A DNA stretch of 64,000 nucleotides, from assembly GCA_022539475.1 (NCBI GenBank), contig VCMS01000092.1, positions 186,001-250,000 of the forward strand, written 5' to 3'. This document shows positions 11,614 through 20,902 of this stretch, in pieces. Position 1 is the first letter of the stretch. The number at the start of each line of letters is the position of its first letter. Source of the DNA: Gracilaria domingensis. Lineage: Eukaryota > Rhodophyta > Florideophyceae > Gracilariales > Gracilariaceae. Both the position numbers and the translations under genes were made by a program. A model generated the notes under the pieces. That model was not told where the DNA came from. It did no database searches and was given only the letters and a program-made list of their open reading frames with translations.

Positions 11614-12810
11614 ACAAACTTTAACCTCCATACAATACTCGTCACGATGCGATGTACACAGGCTACCGTTGTTTGAGCCGTGTCTACTTACCGCTCGGAC
11701 GCCTGAAAGTTTTTCAGCCACTTTCAATAAAATCAGGCAACGGTGATGCTCCTGGTGCCAGCCACCGCAGCCTTCAAAACCCTGGCCGCCGAATTCTGGG
11801 GGCCGCCGCGGTCTTCACTCCTCCCGCCACGCACTATTGCCCTGGCCCTCGCCGTCGCCGCTCTCAAAAACCTCATCGCGCCGCCGCCGTCTTCGATTCT
11901 GCGACGCGCCCGTGCTGTCCTGGTGGCCGTCCCCGCGCTCCCCAAAAGTTCGCCGCCGACGTCTTCTGTGCTCTTGCCGCCACCGTCTTCGTCTCCGCCT
12001 CTGCCGTTTGCACTGGCACTTCGCGCTGCGGTTGCCCTTGCCACTGTTACTGCGGCTGTTGCCACCGCCGCCATTGTCTGCGCCTTCGTCGCAGCCGCCG
12101 TATGCGCTCCTCGCGCCACGTGCTGCTGCCCTGGCCCCCGTCGCCACCGCTCTTCAAAATCCCTCCACTGCTGCGCTTTATCTACGTGCTCGAGGTGTCC
12201 TGGCTACTGCAGTCGCCGCTATCAAAAACCTCGTGGCCGCCACCTTCTGCGCCCCCGTCGCGGCCGCGGTCTGCCCTCCCGCGGTCTGCGCTTCGGCCGC
12301 CGCCGTGTGCGCTCCGATACGCACATGCGCTGCCCTGGTCTCCGCCGCCGCCGCTTTCTACGCTCCCGCCATGCGCGCATGGTGCCCTGGTCGCCCCCGC
12401 TGCCCTCCAAAACTTCGCCGCCGCCACCGTCTGCTTAGACATGGCTGCTGCCGCTTGCCTCTTGTCTGCCGCGGCCACCGCGGGACGCCTTTGAGCGCTC
12501 TCAAATTCACTACCTCGCGTTGTTGTGCATGGCCAAGCTGCCGCAAAGCGCCACAGCGAATCATTTTCGAGAGAGCTCAGAGAAGCCATCACGCGCTCCT
12601 CAGTGGCACATCTTCAATAACAAACATGGGGGTCGTGGCGCCGGTTGAGCAGCACATCCTCTAAGGCTTTGAGAGCGTTTGCGGCCCGACGCTTGGCACG
12701 AACAAAATTTGCTGTGAGGCAACATGCCTCACATAATCAACCGTACTCAGCGCAGCTGAGGCACGTCACTGCGCACACTTGAAGCTACCGAGTAATTATC
12801 AGTGCTTGCA
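11614..12810 (+). repeat. MULE left terminal inverted repeat
   Basis: Begins ACAAACTTTAACCTCC and ends near TACCGAGTAATTAT; its reverse complement is found at 23138-24333. Most positions agree over the whole length, with scattered substitutions and small gaps. The middle is extremely rich in G+C and contains recurrent CAAAA blocks every 70-110 bases (for example near 11782, 11865, 11943, 12156, 12229 and 12405), a loose tandem repeat. Long Pro/Ala/Arg-rich frames here arise from base composition and are open in many frames at once; they are not genes. Confidence 0.9.
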
Positions 12811-13129
12811 TTGATATCGGGATACGCTTCCATAGAGTCTCGGTCTGTTCTACTTCAGAAGTTTGACTGACCGTTACTGTGCGGGTTGGTGGCCTAAAAA
12901 CATGGGGCAGAAACGCATCATTTTGAAAGCTTTTTGAAAGCTTCTGTGACTTTTGTTATCTCTCTCTGACCAGATTTTGGAGGTCACTTGTGGAAGGCGG
13001 AAGGGCTGAAGCGGACGTACTTGTGACTGGTGATGGTTACTATCTGTGAAAATCCAGAGACAAGGTCGGTTAGGGCTTTACCATTTAAGGCTTCGATTGA
13101 CAGCAACCAACATAATCGGAATCGTAAGC

Positions 13130-13586
13130 ATGAAGAACCCGAAAACTGTTTATCACGAGCTCTTCGAAACCATACCAACCTACGACGAATTGGTCGACGC
13201 CTTTCTCTGCATTCTGGAAGTACCGGCTGAAAGAACAGAGGCCACTCCTGGGCTCATTTCGAAGGAAGCAGACGAACTGTGCATGGATGAGAATGTGTTC
13301 ATGGCACTACACATAGCGGTCACAGATCATCTTAGCGAATGGTCTGCACAATCGCTTCGCTCTGTTAGTTTTTCTGGCTGTAGTGGATGTAGCAAATCCT
13401 TTTCGACCGATTGTTTTGTGTAAAGTGAGACCTTTTCTCTGACTTTAAGATGCTACAAGTGCCGTAAGCAAACAAAAGTGACAGAAATTCCTTCCCTCGT
13501 TTATATGAAGCTGTCCGGTACGAAAGTATCTTTAGACCAATTTGAGGCGCTATCCAAACTGAGCTTAGAGGCCTCAAAAGTTCTTC
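13130..13586 (+). pseudogene. MULE transposase, N-terminal part
   Basis: An ATG at 13130 opens a frame starting MKNPKTVYHELF and running to 13423; after a frame change it continues to the Ty3 insertion site. The end of this part carries a CxxC pair (GCSGCSKSF) and a second one (CYKCRKQTK) about 20 codons later, as expected for the zinc-binding N-terminal domain that binds MULE ends. The remainder of the gene resumes at 20903 beyond the Ty3 element. The 320 bases between the left TIR and this start hold no other gene and should contain the promoter. Confidence 0.65.
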
Positions 13587-13591
13587 AGTAT
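13587..13591. repeat. Ty3 target-site duplication, left copy (AGTAT)
   Basis: AGTAT immediately left of the 5' LTR is repeated at 20898-20902 immediately right of the 3' LTR. Five bases is the normal duplication for Ty3/gypsy integrases. Confidence 0.9.
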
Positions 13592-14126
13592 TGTTAGGAT
13601 TTCGTTAATTCTGGTCATGTTTCTATTTGAATTTGTTATATTGCTATGCTTCTATTTAGTTATTCAATGTTTTGATGCGTTCCTTGAATTCCCCGTGATC
13701 TAGCAATCTGATTTGATACCCTAATGATCCTCAGAGCCTTTGTTTGACATTAGTTGTCATAATGTTACCAAGACATGTCACGTGTGATGTCTGCTTCGTC
13801 AGTTGACGTCATGACTGACTTCATAGTTTCGGTGCTTTGCTGGAACGTCTACAATTGGACACGTTGCAGGAACTTCTAGAAGCTTCTAGAAAACTCCACT
13901 GTCGATTTCTACGCACAGTTTCTACTAATTCCGACGCAAGGGCCAATACTCATAGACACGTTAGTTTGAGGGATATTCTAGAAATCTGCGTTAGCGACCT
14001 TATTTGCGAAGGTTCTAATCTCCATGTAAACCCTGGTCGACTGCCCGACTTCTTCTCGGCAGTCACCATCGTTCACGTTGTCAACCATCGACCCAAGTCA
14101 TCAACCACCGATCCAGTGATCTAACA
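13592..14126 (+). repeat. Ty3 element 5' LTR
   Basis: 535 bp, starting TGTTAG and ending CTAACA, a perfect 6-bp terminal inverted repeat. Its partner is 20363-20897. The same stretch in the partner is collinear without gaps. Confidence 0.93.
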
Positions 14127-14127
14127 T

Positions 14128-14141
14128 TGGTAGTCATAGCT
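14128..14141 (+). other. Primer-binding site, initiator-Met-tRNA-like
   Basis: TGGTAGTCATAGC two bases after the 5' LTR resembles the TGGTATCAGAGC commonly used by elements primed with initiator methionyl-tRNA, allowing for small differences. Assigned from position and similarity only. Confidence 0.55.
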
Positions 14142-14253
14142 AGTAACTGTTTCGCTCATTTGAAACGGAGTGACCATCCAGCCCTAGTGGATGTTGCTAC
14201 ACAAAATTCCATAGGTTTGAATGAGCCACAGACATCCAGCTCATTACTGACTG

Positions 14254-14793
14254 TTGATTTCTGACCCATTTTGGGTGTTTCCATTGAACTCAGTACACCG
14301 ATCCCAGTTACCGCCGTCATCGCCGCCCCCGCCGTCATCCCGAGTCAACACCGCTGAGTCCCCCGTTTTGAAGAGGTTTTCCGATTTGGAACCGAGTTCA
14401 CCCACACCGTATACTTCGTCTCCCCCGCCGTCACCTCCCCGTCAACATCCTACCCATGTTGACGACACACCTTTGTCACGCATTCGATCGGTTACTGAGG
14501 CTACCGAGGCTACCCCGCGAGGGTTGCTGCCAATGAGTAACCCTGCGAACGTGCATACCCTCCGTGTAGCCACCGATCGGATGAAAAGGCAGCGCAAACG
14601 TACCCTTCGAAACCGCCTTAAGAACCCCAGGTGTGATGATTGTGAACTCCGTTTCAATAGCCGAGTACAACCCCGAGAACATTTGTCTGGTAGCCGACAC
14701 CGAAACAAGGTCCTCAACAAGCGGTCACCCCCTGGTTGTTACGATATTGGTATCCTTTCTTTCAATTACTGGAAGCATTACGAGGATCATTGA
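14254..14793 (+). CDS. Leader frame of the Ty3 element with a U1-like C2H2 zinc finger
   Basis: A 179-codon frame between the primer-binding site and gag. The N-terminal half is Pro/Ser-rich (LPPSSPPPPSS, SPPPSPPRQHP) and looks disordered. It is followed by a basic stretch (RMKRQRKRTLRNRLKN) and one zinc-finger-like motif, CDDCELRF then HLSGSRH, spaced C-x2-C-x12-H-x5-H as in U1-type RNA-binding fingers. Ty3 elements do not usually carry a frame here. It may be a captured host piece, a nucleic-acid-binding accessory protein, or chance. Part of a fossil element. Confidence 0.4.
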   Translation: MISDPFWVFPLNSVHRSQLPPSSPPPPSSRVNTAESPVLKRFSDLEPSSPTPYTSSPPPSPPRQHPTHVDDTPLSRIRSVTEATEATPRGLLPMSNPANVHTLRVATDRMKRQRKRTLRNRLKNPRCDDCELRFNSRVQPREHLSGSRHRNKVLNKRSPPGCYDIGILSFNYWKHYEDH

Positions 14794-15082
14794 GGTGGAC
14801 GCAAGCATCAGGCAGCTGTCAACAAAGAAAACCGTCGTCAACAGCGTATTTTTAAGTAAAATATAACGTAAACAAGTAGCGTTGACAAAAGTCTCCAAGA
14901 ATCGGTCGTTCTGCCCTTTTAGCTACCGTTTGTGGTTGTGTTCCAGTTTCCGCTACGTTCGTATTACTTAGCAATGTCAAGGGAGAAGTCGCCGTACAGG
15001 GCTTACTATCTTCCCAGTCGCTTGATGCTCTGTAATTAAACTGAGGAAACCTTAATTGAACCACTTCGGCTGCAATTGCAAC

Positions 15083-15156
15083 TTACAGCGAAGGGAAACG
15101 AACCTAGAACCTCTGAAATCGCAATCGCGCCGCCTACCCACTAGGCCAGAGGCGCG
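15083..15156 (-). tRNA. tRNA-like sequence (pseudo-tRNA or SINE head)
   Basis: On the minus strand TGGCCTAGTGGG (15137-15148) fits the A box and GGTTCGTTTCC (15094-15104) fits the B box of an internal pol III promoter, at normal spacing, with GTGGGTAGGCG forming a D-arm-like part. The acceptor and T stems pair poorly, so this is not a working tRNA gene. It lies between the leader frame and gag of the Ty3 element, antisense to it. No anticodon is assigned. Confidence 0.5.
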
Positions 15157-15308
15157 GCACTGCTTGCCTGCAACCCTGCAAAATGCAATTTTTTAAAGTG
15201 GCAGCGCGAGGCTTGATTTGCTCTTTTCAAAAAATTAGACAATTTATTTTGGGAACCCCCCCTATTTGAGCCAATTTCAAAGGTTTCTTGTTTCGTACAA
15301 CTCAGACC

Positions 15309-16157
15309 ATGACGACCCCTCAAGGCAACCCAGGCATACCCATACAGGTGCGTGCAGGCCAAATGATCCAAAGCATGGCTCGCGCGCCTGAAGAAACACG
15401 AGCTCAGATGAATTTGTTGCAGCAAGAAGCAAAAGCAAAGATATCCGCCCTCGAAACCTCACTCAGTGTCCTAGCCAATAAGGAGAGCCCCTCCACAAAT
15501 CCAAAGATCAACAAGCCCCCAACGTTTACTGGAAAGCAAAACATTGACAGTTGGATCACTCATTTTCGCAATTATCTTGATGGAACACCCGACCAAAAAG
15601 CATTGACGATTGCGCTTACTTACATCAGTGGAGCTGCTCATGAGTGGTTTCTCGCCCAGCAAAGAAACGGACTGGACTTTCAAACCCTTGAAGAACTCTT
15701 TGAAAATGTTCAAAAACGATTTACTATTGTCAACAAAGAGAAACTTGCTCAAGAAAAACTAAGCAAGTGGAAGCAGTACAAAGATGTTCAACAGTTTAAT
15801 GAAGACTTTCTCAGGGTTGTGCTCGAGATCCCCAACATCAGTATGGAAGAGCAAATCGACAGATACACCAGAGGTTTGAAGAGCTATATCTGGAAAGAGC
15901 TTTGCACCAATGAGTATAAGTATTTGACCGACGCTATGAAAGACGCTGAGCAAGTTGAATATGTTTTTCGGAAGGGTGGACAGGCGCGGTTTGGCAGGCA
16001 ACCTGGCCGCTCTGGATCATCTCCAGGACCGGTACCCATGGAAATTGGAAATATGAAGCTCAAGAAGTTAACCAAGGAAGAACGAGAGAACTGTCGAAAT
16101 CTGGGACTCTGTTTCCGTTGTCGACAACCTGGACACATGGCACGTGATAAACAGTGA
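15309..16157 (+). CDS. gag: Ty3 element gag
   Basis: Capsid/nucleocapsid protein of the Ty3 fossil. An ATG at 15309 starts MTTPQGNPG. The middle matches the retrotransposon gag domain (FTGKQNIDSWITHFRNYL, ISGAAHEWFLAQQ). The C-terminus holds a zinc-knuckle motif (CFRCRQPGHMARD) after a basic region. Pol follows directly with a few bases of overlap in another frame, an arrangement this family can bridge by frameshifting. Confidence 0.85.
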   Translation: MTTPQGNPGIPIQVRAGQMIQSMARAPEETRAQMNLLQQEAKAKISALETSLSVLANKESPSTNPKINKPPTFTGKQNIDSWITHFRNYLDGTPDQKALTIALTYISGAAHEWFLAQQRNGLDFQTLEELFENVQKRFTIVNKEKLAQEKLSKWKQYKDVQQFNEDFLRVVLEIPNISMEEQIDRYTRGLKSYIWKELCTNEYKYLTDAMKDAEQVEYVFRKGGQARFGRQPGRSGSSPGPVPMEIGNMKLKKLTKEERENCRNLGLCFRCRQPGHMARDKQ

Positions 16158-19100
16158 CCAAAAAACTCCCAGAGGAACTGACTCTAGGGCCATACGAAGA
16201 GCCGAGGTCAGTTCCATGTCACTACCACTGCACTCCAATGAATTCTATCGAAACACAACCATTGATTAAGCCAGCAACCCACGTACCCATTGAATCTGCA
16301 GATAAACATCGTACCCAAGAAAAAATATTAAGCAATGGAACACATAAACTTCTTACTTCACGCTTAGCGTCACCATTTGAAACCCCTTCTGTTGGACTAC
16401 TCCTTGCATATGTATTCATCAATGGCAGAAAATGTACGGCTCTGTTCGATAACGGTTCCGAAATCAGTTATTTGTCCAAAGCCATCTGCAAAAGCATGAA
16501 GATCTCAACCATTGACACTAGTTATGAAGCCAAAATGGCGAACGGTTCCATTAGTGTGCTCCAGGAAACCAGAGAAGATGGAGTAGATATCCAGATTGAA
16601 GAACTACGAGAAAAGAGAGGCTTTGCAATATGTGCATTATACGGATATGACGTCATTTTAGGAAAAGACTGGCTATGTGAATATAACCCCTATATCAACC
16701 ACCAAACCAATGAAATTTCTTTGGTTCACAATTCCAGAACCATTTTCATCAAAGCAAACATTAAGAAGAACGAGAAGTTAATTTCTGTGAACACAATCAA
16801 GAAGTCAATGCGAAGGAAGCCACCTGTATTTGTTGTAGCACTTCAGCCTTCAAAAGAAGAAACCTATGAACCAGCGAATGATCATAAACTCAAAGAACTA
16901 CTTGAAGAATACAAGGACCTATTTCCAGATAAATTACCAAAAGGATTAACCCCTCACCGAGAACAAGATTTTCATATAGGGTTATTCCGTGAAGCAACAG
17001 CTCAGAAGAATAGCGTATATCGAATGTCAGGTAAAGAGTTGAAAGAGCTAAAGAAGCAACTCAATGAAGTTTTGGAACAAGGTTTTATTCGACATAGTTC
17101 AAGCCCTTGGGGTGCATCTGTTCTATTCGCAGCCAAGAAGGATGGAAGCCTAAGGCTTTGCATTGATTACCGAGCCCCTCAATAAGTTGACCATCAAAAA
17201 CAGTTACCCTATTCCAAGGATTGATGATATTTTTGACCAACTCCGTGGCGCAAAAGTATTTTCAAAAATCGATTTAAGGTGGGGTTATCACCAAATTAGA
17301 CTCTTGGATACCTCCATTCCATTGACTGCATTCAGAACTACGTATGGTCACTTTGAGTTTCTCGTCTTACCTTTTGGTATCAAAAACGCACCCGCAAGTT
17401 TCATGAGCTTAATGACCAATGAACTGAAAGATTACTTGGATAAATTCGTTCTAGTGTACCTTGAAGACATTCTGATTTACAGAAAAACTGTAGAGGAGCA
17501 CTTGGAACACATTAGAAAAGTATTCGACCAACCTCGCGCACATATGCTGTATGGGAAGCTTTCGAAGTGCGAATTTCTGAAGAAGGAAGTTGAATAACTC
17601 GGGCATGTTGTTACACCAGGCGGCATATCAGCAGAGAAACAAAAAGTGAAAGCCATCAAAAATTGGGAAACACCGAAGAATAAGACCGACTTTCAAGCTT
17701 TTCTTGGACTTTTTAATTACTACCGACGATTTATTAAGAACTGCTCCCAAATATCAAAAACACTAACCGCTCTGTGTGGAAAGAACCCATTCAAGTGGGG
17801 AGGGGACCAAGAAAACGCCTTCACAAATCTGAAAGAAGCAGTTTCGAGTACACCTGCGCTCCGTAATTTTGACCGAAAACTGCCTATCATCGTAACCACG
17901 GACGCATCTCAGTATGCCCTAGCAGCAGTATTGGAACAAGTAAAGAACGGTATTGGCCCACCTGTTGCATTATATTCAAGAACCTTGAATCCAGCCGAGC
18001 AACGCTACGCCGCCCAAGAGCGAGAACTTCTTGCAGTTGTATACACGTTAAGAGTTTGGAGAGTCTACTTACATTTCCAACGCTTCAAAGTGCGTACAGA
18101 TCATTTTCCACTGAAGTATCTGCAAACACAGCCAAAGCTTTCCCAACGTCAAGTAAGATGGTTCGAAAGGATCGTTGAGTTTGATTTCACTTTTGAACCA
18201 ATCAAAGGAAAATCCAACATAGTTGCAGATGCTCTCTCGAGATATCCTAAGCACATTGAAGATCCGCTGGCTAGTAACCTCTCTCTACTAGATGAAGCAA
18301 TCTCCAGAACCAGCCCGATGAACGTTTTATCTCTTATTGGTGAAATATCGAAGAAGGATATGTGCGCATTCACTGAAAGATACAAGAATGACAACGAATT
18401 TTCTGCTGCTTACAACAACCGTGAACTTCCCTTTGAACGAAAAGGAAATCTTTTCTATTTCAAGAATAAGCGGAGTGTACCGAGTGGAGAAATCAGAACT
18501 AAGATTTTATTTGAAAATCATGATCTCCCTTCGTCAGGACATATGGCATTTAAGAAGACATTAAGAAGAACTTGGAAATCATACTTTTGGAACACCTTCA
18601 GAAAAGACGTATACACCTACATGAAAACATACCAGAGGGGTCAAGAGACGAAGCCAATTACCAAGAAGCCACATGGATATCTCCAGCCCTTAGAACCTCC
18701 ATTGAAGAAGTGGTCTCAGATCACAATGGATTTCATTACCTCAATTCCACGCACCAAGTCTGGACACAGTGCCATGTACGTCGTAGTTGATCGCCTTTCA
18801 AAACTTATACGTATCGTACCCACAACCAAGAATGTTACGGCTGTCGAAACAGCTCAGCTATATCTCGAGAATATTTATCGTCATCATGGACTTTCCGATG
18901 CCAGAGTATCGAATAGAGATTCGATATTAATGAGTAAGTTCTGGAAGGAATTATTCCGATCACTTGGCAAAAAGTTGAAGCCATCATCAGCATACCACCC
19001 ACAGACTGATGGACAAACCGAAGTAATGAATAAGAATATCGAAAAAATGATCCAATGTTTTGTCAATTACAGACAGAAAAACAAGCATCTTATTCAATTT

Positions 19101-19779
19101 GAAGTTGCTTACAACTCTCCGGTCAATTCTACCACGTCTTTACTCTCGTCTTTCTCACATATGGAAGAACCAAGAACCACGTGTTTTACCAATGGATATA
19201 ATTACCTCCCAGAATTAAACTGCTTCTGATTTTTTGACAAGTATCTCGGAGGCTGTTAAGCTTGCACGAAGTCAAATCACCAAGATAAACAAGTACTCTG
19301 AAACGTATTACAATCAGAAAAGAACGCCTTGCGACTTGAAAGTTGGTGACCAAGTCATGCTTTCAACTAAAAACATCAAGATGGAGGAAACAAGCCCACG
19401 AACCAAGTTGGGAATCAAGTACTGTGGTTCATTCATAATCACTGAACAAGTGAGCCCAGTTACTTTTCGACTTGATATAGGACCTGTCATGAAGCAAAGA
19501 AAAATATATGATTTGTTTCACTGTCAATTACTCAGCAGATACCACGAGGACACTATCATGAGGAAATCCCAGCTAAAGCCCACAGCTATCGAACTATCTG
19601 ACAGAACAGAAGAATATGAAGTACAAGCAATTCTTAATCATCGAAAACGGAAACGCAAGTCAGAATACCTTGTCAAATGGCTTGGCTATCCCGATCACGA
19701 AAATATGTGGCCCCCTGAATCCGAACCCAAGAACTGTCATGACGTTTTAGAGCAGTATAAAAGAAGCCACAACCTCTGA
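16158..19779 (+). pseudogene. pol: Ty3 element pol with C-terminal chromodomain, fossil
   Basis: Domains in order: aspartic protease (active-site region LFDNGSEISYLSK near 16440), reverse transcriptase ([15 protein letters not shown] near 17260, [16 protein letters not shown] near 17335), RNase H (VTTDASQYALAAVLEQ near 17890, later VVADALSR), integrase zinc-binding region (near 18520-18640), integrase core (MDFITSIPRTKSGHSAMYV near 18725, SAYHPQTDGQTEVMNK near 18990) and a C-terminal chromodomain (EYEVQAILNHRKRK, YLVKWLGYPDHENMWPPES, near 19615-19760). The chromodomain places it among chromoviruses, whose integrases are steered to marked chromatin. The coding region is broken. Confidence 0.9.
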
Positions 19780-19814
19780 ACATATCCGGGCGCAGTAACC
19801 AACCACCACGAACA

Positions 19815-20328
19815 ATGACGAACAACGAACAGCCGAACATCGCGAAAAATCTGCAACTCGACAATGCAAGTCAGTTCTACAGCCTTATATTTCTCGGCGG
19901 ACGGAGGATGCTAACTTTGTTTGATGATATTACCGATGAATTTATCGAAAGATTTCGTCTTGCATGGGCTTCATGTCATATTTGCTTTGCCTTTCTGCAA
20001 GTCCGAGGACCATTTCTGACCCCACAGAATGCAATCATGCTAAGAAAGCTATTCAAAGCTTAGGAAGATGGCACACTTGAAGATATTCGTGAAGAGTTCG
20101 TTTTATTCCTATTCTACTAGCTGGTATCTCAGTTTAGTCACCTCTTACCGGATCCCGGAGATACATTCTTGGATACAATTGAAAGTGCTATTGTACACAT
20201 CGATGAATTTGAAGATAATACTGATCTTTCCATAACGTTTGAACCGCGTTCTGATATGGTTCTCTTCCCTAACACTCCAGTACAGTTTCAGAATCATCCT
20301 ATTCTGAATTGTACGCCCAATAACTAAC
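19815..20328 (+). pseudogene. Extra 3' frame of the Ty3 element, unknown function
   Basis: Between the chromodomain and the polypurine tract one frame remains largely open and has non-random, acidic composition (TLFDDITDEFIERFRLAW, later DTIESAIVHIDEFEDNTDL). There is no signal peptide or membrane segment, so it is not an envelope gene. Length if read through is about 170 residues. No family is recognised. Broken, as is the rest of the element. Confidence 0.4.
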
Positions 20329-20347
20329 GAGTCGGGACGACTCTCCT

Positions 20348-20362
20348 TGAGGGGGGAATTGA
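20348..20362 (+). other. Polypurine tract of the Ty3 element
   Basis: A G-rich run (GAGGGGGGAATTGA) lies directly against the 3' LTR, where plus-strand DNA synthesis is primed in this family. Confidence 0.8.
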
Positions 20363-20897
20363 TGTTAGGATTTCGTTAATTCTGGTCATTTTTTTATTTG
20401 AATTTGTTATATTGTTATGCTTCTATTTAGTTATTCAATGTTTTGATGCGTTCTTTGAATTTTCCGTGATCTAGCAATCTGATTTGATACCCTAGTGATC
20501 CTCAGAGCCTTTGTTTGACATTAGTTGTCATAATGTTACCAAGACATGTCACGTGTGATGTCTGCTTCGTCAGTTGACGTCATGACTGACTTCATAGTTT
20601 CGGTGCTTTGCTGGAAAGTCTACAATTGGACACGTTGCAGGAACTTCTAGAAGCTTCTAGAAAACTTCACTGTCGATTTCTACGCACAGTTTCTACTAAT
20701 TCCGACGCAAGGGCCAATACTCATAGACACGTTATTTTGAGGGATATTCTAGAAATCTGCGTTAGCGACCTCATATGCGAAGGTCCTAATCTCCGTTTAA
20801 ACCCTGGTCGACTGCCCGACTTCTCCTCGGCAGTCACCATCGTTCACGTTGTCAACCATCGACCCAAGTCATCAACCACCGATCCAGGGATCTAAAA
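20363..20897 (+). repeat. Ty3 element 3' LTR
   Basis: 535 bp, collinear with the 5' LTR and about 3.4% different by eye. AGTAT (20898-20902) follows as the right target duplication, after which the MULE reading resumes. Confidence 0.93.
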
Positions 20898-20902
20898 AGT
20901 AT

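Larger units (their letters stand above)
13592..20897 (+). mobile_element. Ty3/gypsy chromovirus, fossil copy inside the MULE
   Basis: A complete-length LTR retrotransposon: 5' LTR, primer-binding site, a long leader with an extra frame, gag, pol in the order protease, reverse transcriptase, RNase H, integrase, chromodomain, then a further 3' frame, a polypurine tract and the 3' LTR, flanked by AGTAT. The two 535-bp LTRs differ at about 18 positions by my count (about 3.4%), so the insertion is fairly young, though the coding region is broken in about three places. It interrupts the MULE transposase gene and therefore arrived after the MULE. Confidence 0.93.

Noticed and set aside
11652-12664. 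Pro/Ala/Arg-rich frames of up to 280 codons on both strands
   Set aside because: They overlap in several phases inside the GC-rich TIR and recur in mirror image in the other TIR. Low stop-codon frequency in GC-rich triplet-like DNA explains them.
15083-15156. Functional tRNA gene
   Set aside because: A and B boxes fit, but acceptor, anticodon and T stems do not pair well enough and no anticodon can be set.
19815-20328. Envelope gene in the Ty3 element
   Set aside because: No signal peptide, membrane anchor or cleavage-like site; composition is acidic and soluble-like.
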